From positions 27,568,352 through 27,632,351 of the forward strand of contig OY482849.1 in assembly GCA_960531495.1 (NCBI GenBank): 64,000 nt of DNA, in the 5' to 3' direction. This stretch comes from Zeus faber (Eukaryota > Chordata > Actinopteri > Zeiformes > Zeidae). Under the pieces are notes generated by a model. The model ran no database searches and was not told the origin of the DNA. It worked only from the letters and a program-made list of their open reading frames with translations. The position numbers were made by a program, and so were the translations under genes. Shown one piece after another: positions 34,275 to 44,707 of the stretch; position 1 is the first letter of the stretch, and every line of letters starts with the position of its first letter.

Positions 34275-37200
34275 ATGGAAAACCTGGATATCTGCAACAT
34301 GACTTCATCACAAGTGGTGAGAAATATGTTTTTTAGCAAACACAGGGTTCTCACCAGGTCCTTGATATTTTTATATATATACAGGTACTCCTGAATTTAA
34401 CGACCTACCTGTTTAAGGACCGTTCTGACTTACGACCAGCTCTCAGACCAGTCTGTATTGTGTGCTACTTACAATACCGAGGCATGCGAGGCATCTCAGC
34501 ATCAAGCATCTCATCTCATCACCGTTCTCAGTCTCAGTCTCGTTCCCGCAGTTTGTCAGTATTCACTACACTAGAGTTCGCAATCACCCAAACCGTGAAA
34601 TAACACAGGTTCTTGCTTATCGACCAGTTCGCTTAACGACCTGGTGAATCTTGAATCTTAAGTGAGGAGTACCTGTATACTAATATCAATACTAGTTGAT
34701 GAGACTAAGATTATGTTATATTTTAATTAATAAAGATCCCATGAAGTCCTTGAAAATGAAAAAAATAGTGCTTAGAAAATTACTTAAAGTCATTGTATTT
34801 CATTTGGCAGAATGAACCCTGAGTAAAAACACTTCATGTGTGAAACAATAGACCACAGGCCGTTGTCCTACCTGCACCAATTCGTCTGTCAGACTGACAC
34901 CACCCTATCTTGAGGAATATGCCAGACTGCCAAAAAATAGAGCTGAGGATGAATTTAGAATGAATATCAATACAGTTTAGCTCTGATAGGTGGGATATGA
35001 CATCATACAAGCAGGTCTGAAGTTTGAATGTTTTCCTTCTCTCTCTCTCTCTCTCTCTACCGCTATTAGTCTGATAAAATTACTTGCCCACCGCCCCCAC
35101 CCTCGTTTTGCTTTTTTTAAATATAGAAATAAAACCCAATTAGTTGATTTTCCTGTATCAGCTCACACGTTTATCAAATAATAAAATTAATTTGTAAAAT
35201 ACTAAGTGTGTTATCAATACTTAGTCGGACGCTAAAAAACTAAAACTGTCTGCTTCGTGCGCAGCACAGCAAAGTCTGCGGAGTCACTTTTCACTCATCA
35301 CAAGAGGAGAGGAGAGAAAGAAAGTTCTAGAAGACCCTACATCAGGTCTGGATCAGGACCTGTCTCCCTCTCCATGCGTAATTTGCGGCCGCGATCTCTG
35401 TCCGCTGCTTGTCCCTGTTCCTCTCAATATCACATTAAGAACATGGTATTTTTTATTTTAGGTTTTATTTTACTCCATTTTATTGTACTTTTTATTTTAC
35501 TCCCAAACAAAAAAAGCAGCACTGTGCATAATGAGGATCCCCTCCCCGGTTGTAAAATATCGTCATTGTCATGAGTTTTTAACTGGTGGGAAAAATTCCT
35601 CATCGTTGCATCCCTGCCGACCTGAGGTCCATTGCTGCATGTCTCTCTCTCTACCCCCCTATCTCGCTATTTCCTGTCTCTCTCCAATAATGGCAAAAAT
35701 AGATGGAAAAAAAATGATTCTCAAAGATATTAGGATTTTTGTGGGATGATGATACAAGGATAGTTTATTATTGAAGCATTAAAGTCGTTAAATTCTTAAC
35801 TACAGCTCTACCTGCTATGTTATTTATTAGTTATTAAAGTGTCTGTGCTTGGTACTTGCAGTTGGTGCTTCCCTACATTGTGATCACACACTCGGCAGCG
35901 CCGCTCATCTCACAGCTGCAGGGACAATCCCTGACCACGCCCATCATCTACACACATCCAATAGGAGAACAGCAACACAGGAATCAATCACACATCCAGC
36001 CAATCGGCATTCAGCAAGGTAAAGGATGTTTGAAGCACCATAAAAATATTTTTTTACACTAAAAGTGTCGGTGACTGAATTTCCCTCCCTGTGTCTGTAT
36101 CTCAGCGTTCCCTCCAGAGCTCCTGCAGCTCTCTGTCTGTAAAGAGGAGCTTCCCCTTGAGCAGCAGGAGTGGAGCCCCAGTCTGAGCCAGGAGGGGCTG
36201 GAGCCCCCACATATTAAAGAGGAAGAGAAGGAGTTCCCTGTGAAGAAGGAACATGATGAAGAGTGCGCTCAGTGGTCCCAGCTTCATCAGCGCCAAAGTG
36301 AGGAGAATAGAGAGGCAGAACCTGTAGCCAGCACCTCAACTGAAGAGATGGAAGCAGAAGTAGTAGAAGTTGAAGTAGAAGTAGATCCAGAAGATCCAGC
36401 TGCTGCTTTAGAACCAAGTGGTGCTGAGCAGTTCCTCTGTTCACACTGTTCTGAACCTGAGACTGAAGACAGTGATGGATGTTGGAAGAAGACCACAGAA
36501 CCTCCGTCAGGTAACTAATTGTTTTCCTTCTCCCACCAAGCTCTCCTGCTTAGTCATTGAGTTGGGTTAGTTTTTATTTAAGCTCCTCATCCTATCTCTT
36601 AATGCCGGGATCAGACTACACAATATTTTTGTCTCTCACGATGGTCACCATGTCAGATAAGGCAATCATCAAGTCAAGAAGTTGTCAACAGACATGAAGG
36701 GCTATGTGTGATGCTGGTGGTCTTGTGTTCCTAAAAGAAAAATAAACAAAAGAAAAGTGATTGTGGATGCTGGAAGATCACAATCTGATGAGGCAACAGA
36801 GACCACATCATCTGCAATAAGCAGAGATGTTTTGGTATGAAACAGTGCGAGTTACAACATTTTCCTACAGCAGTGGGCAAGATGGCGGCGCTATTGACGT
36901 ATCATTGCTGCGGGTTTCAGGCGGGGAATCTGTTTCTGACATGTTTTACTGAAAATAAAGTTGAAACGTGGGTGTTATTTGCACATGCTGTACCTTTTCT
37001 ACATTTCCAACATGTAATTAACAGTAAACTGTCTTGAATCTCAGCTTATGACAGCTTCAAATGATTCAAATTATGTTTTGAGTTTAGACGGGCATATTGT
37101 GTACTTTTTTATTAAAATGTCATGTTTCATATTATATTATTGTAAACTGTGATTAGATTTAAATGAGAATTATTGTGAACTTTTGATTAGATTCGAGGAT

Positions 37201-40200
37201 TACAAAACTCAGTGCAAAGTGTATATAGAAGAATGCACCATTCGTAATGTTTCACATATCTTTGTGTGTGTCTGTATTTCATTGTTGCCTCCAGAGCTCC
37301 AGCAGCTCTCTGTCTATAAAGAGAAGCTTCCCCCTGAGCAGCAGGATTGGAGCACCAGTCTGGGCCAGGAGGAGCCAGAGCCTCTGCACATTAAAGAGGA
37401 AGAGGAGGAGTTTCCTGTGAAGAGGGAACACGGTGAAGTGTGTGCTCAGTGGTCCCAGCTTCATCAAAGCCAAACTGGGGAGAAGAGAGAGGCAGAACCT
37501 GTAGCCAGCACCTCAACTGAGCAGATGGAATCAGAAGCTGATGGAGAGGACCGGGGAGTGTCAGAAGCAGCCAGTAGCTCAGATCCAGCTGCTGATTTTG
37601 AACCAGCTGGTGCTGAGCAGCTCTTCTTTTCACACTCTTCTGAAACTGAGACCGAAGACAGTGATGAAGATTGCAAGGAGACCAGAGAACCTCAGTCTGG
37701 TAATTTTTATTTTTTTCTCCCACCAAGCTGTTGACCGGCAGATTCTTTATTCAGTTAGTCTGAAATGTAACGGTAGCAAAATTGAGATTTATAAAAAATG
37801 TATAGATATAAAAAATTCATGGATACAGGATTTTGCTGAAGTACACAAAGTACACATAATTACATGAAGTTCTCAGATGATACAAACGTCCTGGGGCTCA
37901 AGTTGAACTACTCTGATAGTCAAATTCACAAGTCTATGATCCAGAGCTTTAGTCGGTGGGGTGTTTATTCGGTGGGGCTTTCTCACTCTCAGCGTTAATA
38001 AAACAGAAGATAGTGTTTGACCCCAAATCCATTGGTGACCACTCTCCAGTGATAATCCATGACCAGAGGATAGGACAGGTGAGCTCAAGATTCAAGAGGT
38101 TTATTCGTCACATACATATACATACTTTCATACATATATGAAGTGAAATGCCTTTACAACGTACCCAGAGATTATGCACAATAGTTACTAAACCAAACAT
38201 AATAGCTGACCTACTGCCTACCTAGCTAACTATCTGAAACTAACTGATTCCTAAAACGTAATGCAGTTAGGAATAAAATAATATAAAAACATAAAATAAA
38301 AATTAAATAAGACTCAAAAAGACCATACAAAGTGGGGGTACAAAATACAAGGGAATAGGGTTATTATATGGGATAGGCTATTTGTACATACAGATATGTG
38401 CAGTAAAAATATTTACAGTATAGTATACAACAGTACTACAGCAGTACAGTAACACCAAACAGAACAGCAATACAGCGCAGTATGCAGTAACCCAGAACAG
38501 TGATGCAGTATGCAGTACAGTATGGTACATACAGTACAGTAGGGCAGTGTGAGTGACTCAGTTTGTTAGGATTCCTGGTATTCTCAGCATTGACAGTTCT
38601 TCTGGCTTGCGGGAAGAAACTCCGTCACAGTCTCTCTGTCCTCGCTGTGTGACTGCGGAGGCGCTTCCCCGACCTCAGCAGCTGGAACAGTTTGTTGTTG
38701 GGGTGGTGAGGATCCTTCATGATCCTGCGGGCTCTGCTACTACACCTGCTGGTGTATAAGTCCTGCAGGGAGGGGAGGGTAGTTCCGATGGTACGCTCGG
38801 CTGAACGCACCACTCTCTGCAGGGCCCGCCTGTCCTGAGCAGTACAGTTTCCAAACCAGGCAGTGGTGTTGCCTGTCAGGATGCTCTTCACCGCTCCAGA
38901 GTAGAAGGACTTGAGGATCCCCTCCGAGACCCTTAAATTCTTCAGCTGCCTGAGGTGGTTAAGCCGCTGTCTCGCCTTTCTCACCAGAGTTTCTGTATGT
39001 AAAGTCCATGTTAAATCCTCTGTGATGTGGACTCCCAGGTACTTGAAGCTGCTCACCCTATCGACAGAAGTCCCATTAATCACCAACGGCGCGTGCGTCC
39101 CAGGTTGTAATCCCCTCCTAAAGTCCACAATTAGCTCCTTAGTTTTGCTGACGTTCAGGTGGAGGCTGTTGTCCTGGCACCAGAGTGACAGGTCAGTCAC
39201 CTCCTCACAGTAGGCCTTCTCATCGTTGTTAGTGATCAGGCCCACCACGACGGTGTCATCAACAAACTTGGTGTTGGAGCTGGACCCGGCCACACAGTCA
39301 TGTGTGTACAGTGAGTACAATAGAGGGATGAGGACGCAGCCCTGGGGGGATCCAGTGTTCAGGGTGAGGGAGCTGGACATGTGCCTTTGCACCCTAACCA
39401 CCTGGGGCCGGGCTGAGAGGAAGTCCAGGATCCAGGCACACAACGGTGTGCTCAGTCCTAGTTCCCGCAGCTTGTCTGATGGGGACTATGGTATTGAAAG
39501 CTGAACTGTAGTCAATGAACAGCAATCTCACATACTGTAGGCCCCCTTCCGGCCATCCAGGTGCGTGAGCGTGGTGTGCAGTACCTGTGAGACTGCAACG
39601 TCCTTGGATCTGTTCGGCCGGTACGCGAACTGCAGCAGGTCCAAGGTGCAGGGGAGGGAGGCGCAGATGTAATCCTTAATCAGCCTCTCAAAACAAGTCA
39701 TGACCACAGAGGTCAGGGCCACTGGACGGTAGTCAATCAGGCAGGCTGGAAAGGCGATCTTCAGAACAGGAATGACGGTAGACCTCTTGAAGCAGGACGG
39801 GACCACCGACTCGGCCAGGGAGGCATTGAATATCCTAGTGGGCTTGGGCTAGCTGGTTAGCACAGGACTTCAGTACTCACCCAGATATGACATCTGGGCC
39901 CGCAGCTTTCCAGGTGTTCACCTGCATCACAGCGCTCCTGACGTCAAGCTCAGACACTAAGAGTGTGCGCTCATCCCCAGCGGTGTAACTCCAATAAGCT
40001 GGCGAGCTAGCGGTGCTGTTGCCAGACTCAAACTCCGCAAAAAAAGAGTTCCGTTCGTTGGCCAGGGAGGCATCCAAACTTGTGGCTAGGGAGGAGCTGC
40101 TTTAGTAGTTCATAATAGTCCGCAGGCCCTGCCACAAGCCTCTGGTGTCCTGTTGCGCCATCTGTCGCTCCACTCTGTCCCTATACATTCATTTAGCGTC

Positions 40201-43200
40201 CTTCACCGCCTCCACAGATTACGATGCCGCTTTGTAACTGTCCATATTTCCACTTACGAGACTGTCATTGTAAGTGGCTGTGTGAGCATTCAGAACGCCG
40301 CGGATGGATTTATCGACCCACGGTTTCTGGTTCGGAAATATCCAGACTTTCACCGTGTGAACGATGCTATCCCCTAACATAGCTATGAAGCATGTAGCTA
40401 CTTCTGTAAACTCGCTGACGTCACTGGAACTTGATTGGAACATGTCCCATTCTTCGTCAGTAAGAGCGTCCTGATGCGCGTGTCTGATGATTGGTCCGAC
40501 CACCACTTTACTGTCCCTCGTCACTACCGTTCCACATGCAATGCACGGCTTATGAACAAGGATCAGAGCAATGGCCGTGTGGTCCGATTTCCCAAAAACA
40601 GAGAGCGAGACGGTCTTGTGTCGGTTGTTGTACTGTGTGTAGCAGTGGTCCAAAGTTCTATCTTGGTGGCACACGTGATGTGTTGATGGAAATTTGTTTG
40701 TTCTGAAGTCCGCACAACACGTCGCACAAGTCTGATAGTGCTCTGTCGGTGTTGGCTTGAGGTGGAATATAAATGGCTGTAATGATGACCGTGCTGAATT
40801 CCCGGGGGAGGTAAAATGGCATGAGATAGTCAGCTGTTCCAGGTTCGGCGAGCAGGAGAGGGAGAGAGTCTTGATGTTGGACTTACACTGTGGCTATTTA
40901 TCATGTGGCAGACGCCTCCACCCTTGGATTTCCCCAACTATTCCGGTCTGTCGGAACACGGAGAAGGACTCGGCTGGACAAATGCCTTCATCAGGCACCA
41001 GTGGGTTCAGCCATGTCTCCGTCAGGGCGAGGACGCAACAGTTTCTCGAATCCCATTGGAATGTAATCCTCGCTCGAAGATCATCCATCTTGTTCTCCAG
41101 GGACTGGACCTTAGCAAGAATGATGCTTGGCAGGGGTGGACGGTAAGGTTGCGTCCTCATTTTAACCCGAATGCTGCCTCGTTTACCGCGGTGCCGTGGA
41201 ACATTTTATTGATATCGCTGTTGGTGCGTGAAATCCCGTGGGGGCCCCCCTGGATCCGCAGATATAAAGTCCCAAGGTTGATCTTCCAGGGAAACTTTTA
41301 TATCCAGGAGTGCATCGCGGCCGTAGGAGATCACTACCGATGAGTTTTTGGCGTACATGGTGATATAAAACGGATAAAAATACTAAAATGGGCATAAACA
41401 ACGAGGAGTGCCTGTGCAGGCTGCCACTAACGGGCGGCACCACGTCACAAATCTTACAGCTCTTACAGATACCTTGGCATTCAAATAGATGACCAACTGG
41501 GGGCAGTGGCTCAGTAAGTAGAGTGGGTTTTCTAGTAATCAGGAGGTTGATGGTTCAATCACTGTTGCTTGATTGTTCGTATTGATTGTACAACACATTT
41601 CCTTCAGGACAATAAAGTCTATCTTATCTTACACAAATTACAGTTCCCATCATACATTTCTGTAACTATTCACTATGTGGTTGAATGGTGAGGGCAGTAT
41701 AGTGAATAATCTTGCTTTGCCTTTGATTCAGTTAACACCTGTTTGTGATTGGAGCTTTCACTGCTCAGTTTTCCTACTTCTGTCCTATAAAGCCTGTAGG
41801 TACCGTTGGAACATGTTTGTGTCACAGCTTTAGGTGGTTTTCCTCATATCTGTCTGTAAAACACGTTTTGCTGTTTCAACTAGTGAGTGTCTTCAGCAGC
41901 TGCTGTTACATGTGGGGTCCCCCAAGGTTCAGTTCTTGGTCCAAGTTTATTCTATCTGTACTTGCTTTCCCTGGGTTGTATTAAGTTCAGTTTACGTGTC
42001 TCACTGCTATGCCAATGACACACAACTGCACCTATTTGTCAACCCGAATAATCCCAGAATTCTGGGACCATAACTCAATTGTTGAGGCATAACATCCAGG
42101 AGTAGAATGGCGATGTTAAAAAATATTTCCGTCAGAGTGGTCTTCCCTGTGTGCAATATTGTATATCTCTTCAAGTAAATGTTTGATATCATCAGATTGC
42201 ACATAGTTCGCATGTATTTGCAATTTTAACTACATTGTTATGGATTGTTTTTCTTGCCGGAAGCCAGACAGTGGAAGCTTTGCAGTTGCCGAGCCCACTG
42301 CTGCGCTAGGTATACTAGTTATGAAATAATTTAAAATCAATAAGTGGAATAGTGGCATAATGCAGCCAGCCGGTCACCATTGCAAATTAACTCTTTTTCA
42401 GTGGTCAGTGTTTACTCAACAACTATATTGTGGGGGGTGGTAGCTCAGGGGGTAGAGCTGGTCGTCTAGTAATCTAAAGGTTGCTGGTTCGATCCCAGGC
42501 TCCTCCTGCTATCATGCTGCAGTGTCCTTGAGCAAGACACTTAACCCCTAATTGCTCCTGATGGCTGCATCCGTCGGTGTTTGAATTAATTGTAAGTCGC
42601 TTTGGATAAAAGCGTCTGCTTAATGTAACATTCTTAGTGCCCTCTCTGACTTGTTTTATAATCCAATCTTGTCTTTCTTTCTCTCTCCTCTCTTAGGTTA
42701 TCACCGAAAATGTCATCCTACTCAAAGAGGAAAGAAACTATATGACTGTGAACAGTGTGGGAAGAGGTTTTCGACAAGAGCTGAAGTAAAAGTACACCTG
42801 CGTATGCACACAGGAGACAAGCCTTTCCCCTGTGAACAGTGTGGGAAGAGATTCAGTCGGTCAGCCAGTCTCAAGATTCATCAGCGTACACACACAGGAG
42901 ACAAGCCATATCACTGTGATCAGTGTGAGAGAAGATTCAGTCTATTGCATCATTTGAAAAAGCATCAGCTTACACACACAGGAGAGAAGCCTTACCAATG
43001 TGAACAGTGTGGGAAGAGCTTTATGACTAGCTGTTATTTAAAAGTGCATCAGCGTACACACACAGGAGAGAAACCATATCACTGTGATAAGTGTGGGAAA
43101 AGATTTAAACAGTCAGCCAAGCTCATAATTCATCAGCGTACGCACACAGGTGAGAAACTTTACCACTGTGAACAGTGCGGGAGGCGATTCAGTCAATCAC

Positions 43201-43421
43201 CCAATCTCAAGAGCCATCAGCGTACACACACAAGAGAAAAACCATACCACTGTGAACAGTGTGGGAAGCGCTTTACAACAAGGAGTGCAGTAAAACGACA
43301 TAAGCGTACACACACAGGGGAGAAACCTTACCCCTGTGAGCAATGTGGGAAACGATTCAGTCAATCAACAAATCTCAAGATTCATCAGCGTACGCACTGC
43401 ACTGAGAGCCTTTTTACTTAA
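34275..43421 (+). CDS. Gene A: C2H2 zinc finger protein, 8 fingers, 442 aa (four coding exons)
   Basis: Probable nuclear DNA-binding regulator. Coding exons: 34275-34316 (ATG, in an exon from 34254), 35862-36018, 36106-36510 and 42697-43421; junction phases 0, 1 and 1 all fit, total 1329 bases. Residues 1-66 are unfamiliar ([31 protein letters not shown]). Residues 67-201 are the acidic linker common in fish finger proteins ([38 protein letters not shown]), with two PsiKxE SUMO motifs. Residues 217-435 are eight complete C-x2-C-x12-H-x3-H fingers with TGEKP-type linkers, spaced 28 residues apart. The last intron (6.2 kb) holds a second acidic exon and a LINE. The intron at 36019 is only 87 bases. 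The N-terminus replaces the usual coiled-coil leader; a different 5' exon is possible. Confidence 0.82.
34384..34676. mobile_element. MITE with aggtactcc ends, copy 1
   Basis: The ends caggtactcctgaatttaac and cttaagtgaggagtacctg are inverted, and inner pieces (ttaacgacctggt) are also partly symmetric. About 290 bases, no coding. A related, shorter copy lies at ~45590-45806. Superfamily not determined. Confidence 0.7.
34680..35860. other. Intron of gene A, no further features
   Basis: A short (TC)n at 35039-35058. Open frames at 34990 and 35257 lack recognisable content. Confidence 0.4.
37283..37699 (+). pseudogene. Second copy of the acidic exon, acceptor lost
   Basis: Parallel to 36106-36510 and 48453-48917: [57 protein letters not shown], then a GT donor (TCTG|gtaatt). 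The frame is fully open, and length 417 keeps phase 1-1. The acceptor reads tctgtatttcat where the other two copies have ...ttcag or ...ctcag, so the AG is gone. Splicing could only use the weaker cctccag 10 bases on, which would shift the frame. It lies inside the last intron of gene A and is probably skipped. Confidence 0.75.
37740..38084. other. Intron DNA with no clear feature
   Basis: Weak resemblance to LINE reverse transcriptase text around 37866-38080 (tgatacaaacgtcctggggc, attggtgaccactctcc) but too worn to assign. Confidence 0.3.
38085..41445 (-). mobile_element. Rex1/CR1-like LINE, second long copy, in gene A intron
   Basis: Same family and orientation as 14114-17310. Minus strand: 5' region (from ~41445), endonuclease ([47 protein letters not shown], 41160-40220) and the RT fingers absent from the other copy ([20 protein letters not shown], 39806-39528). 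RT palm and thumb follow ([31 protein letters not shown] with V for [21 protein letters not shown], 39443-38625), then a 3' UTR to 38085. At least five frame interruptions. Confidence 0.87.
41490..41640 (+). mobile_element. tRNA-like SINE, second type
   Basis: The head gcagtggctcagtaagtaga and the B-box-like gttgatggttcaatcactg are followed by aataaagtctatcttatctt. A single copy in the window, worn. Confidence 0.55.
41641..42429. other. Intron DNA with worn LINE-like text
   Basis: At 41890-42040 the string catgtggggtcccccaaggt tcagttcttggtcc and ctatgccaatgacacacaac translates to [10 protein letters not shown]... and [11 protein letters not shown]. This is a decayed reverse transcriptase core ([17 protein letters not shown]) of the L2 type. 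Nothing else is seen. Confidence 0.55.
42430..42630 (+). mobile_element. tRNA-derived SINE, copy 2
   Basis: The best preserved copy: A box ggtggtagctcagggggtag, perfect B box ggttcgatccc, and tail gtcgctttggataaaagcgt. It ends 67 bases before the finger exon of gene A. Confidence 0.9.
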
Positions 43422-43429
43422 TAGACCCG

Positions 43430-43990
43430 TTAGAGAAGATTCCAGAAGAGTATGTGGAATCTTAAAATTGGGTGCCTAATCTTTTCAAATTCCCCACTGT
43501 TATCCGTCAGAACATACGTAATTCTCTTCAGGTGTAATGTACTAGTCAGTTCTGTAAGCCACTGTTTCACTGATTGTACCTCTGCCTTCCAGCACATAAG
43601 AATTTGTTTTTTTAGCAACAATTATCCCATAAGAGAGCCAACTTAAACTTAACAAGTCTTGGGATATTCCTAATATAATGAAGTTTGGTTCTGGCTCTAT
43701 TTGCACTTCAAGTATGTGTGAGAATAAATTAAACATTTCTGTCCAGAAGTTGCGCAGTTTAGGACAAAGTGCAAAGCTGTGAGCTGGGTTAGCCTCAGAT
43801 GACATCTATCACATAGAGGTGACATTTCTGGAAAGAGTTTGTGTAGCTTCACTTCAGAATTGTGCAATTTATGTACGATTTTAAATTGTATTAAGCAGTG
43901 ACAAGCGTTAATGGAACACATGAATATAGTCCATACTATCCTCCCTAACGTCATTCGGTATTTGTATCACCAATTCTTATTCTGAATGAG
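43430..43990 (-). mobile_element. L1-type LINE fragment (ORF2 C-terminus)
   Basis: Minus-strand translation INACHCLIQFKIVHKLHNSE, then KLHKLFPEMSPLCDRCHLRL and LCPKLRNFWTEMFNLFSHIL is the cysteine-bearing C-terminal segment of fish L1 ORF2 proteins. It has one frame change. It begins 9 bases after the gene A stop, so it would form most of that gene's 3' UTR, in antisense. Confidence 0.75.
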
Positions 43991-44304
43991 TCATAACACA
44001 CAGACTATATGACTGTATTCATTCTGTACCATATGTTGAAGGCATTTTGAGCTTTTAACTGTCTGCATGGAGGAGATAGAAGGAAATGGAGAGGGAGTGG
44101 GAATGATGAGGAAAAAACAGCTCATGGTGAAATCTTTTGGATTTGGAAGAAACATGTAAAGAGATGCAGCCACAACATCAACTTTTATTTGGAATGTAAT
44201 AAAAAGAACCACCTCATCCACCTGATGGAAGCAAAGTAACAGAACGCTGTTATGATACAGAATATAGAGAACATTGTAAATGAAATGTCCTTATGCACTG
44301 TGTT

Positions 44305-44310
44305 AATAAA
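44305..44310 (+). terminator. Possible poly(A) signal of gene A
   Basis: AATAAA in tgttaataaaagg, ~890 bases after the stop and ~400 before the start of gene B. Confidence 0.4.
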
Positions 44311-44599
44311 AGGATGAGTGCACTTCCATGTTATTTCTGGTTTGCTCTTGTTCAACTTCCATCATGTTTACAGTGTGTTGTGCACTACTCGCCGCCAGAA
44401 GGCACTATCTCACTATGACCGAATAACATGGAAATCAAGTGGGAGCAAAGTAACAGATGAAAAAAGTAACAGATGAAAAAACGAGGAAGGCTTTACTTCT
44501 TATCTTCTCTGTATCGTTCCAATGGTTTGTTTCTGTCACGTGAGCGATCAATAAAAAAAAGAAATAACATCCAGTCACGCAGAACAAGCAACAGCGGAA

Positions 44600-44707
44600 C
44601 CCTGTAGTGAGTGTAGTTTCCGAGGGAACATTTTCAGCGACGCATCGGAAGCGCGTTAGCTTAGCTTGTTTATCTTTCCTGCAGCAGTTTTCCATCGCCG
44701 TGTTAAA
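44600..44707 (+). promoter_or_regulatory. Probable 5' UTR/promoter of gene B
   Basis: A mildly CpG-rich stretch (cagcgacgcatcggaagcgc) directly before the ATG, without TATA. Inferred from position only. Confidence 0.3.

Noticed and set aside
42430-42510. Possible tRNA gene (A and B boxes)
   Set aside because: The box order is tRNA-like, but the sequence continues into the shared SINE body and tail, and two more copies exist in the window.
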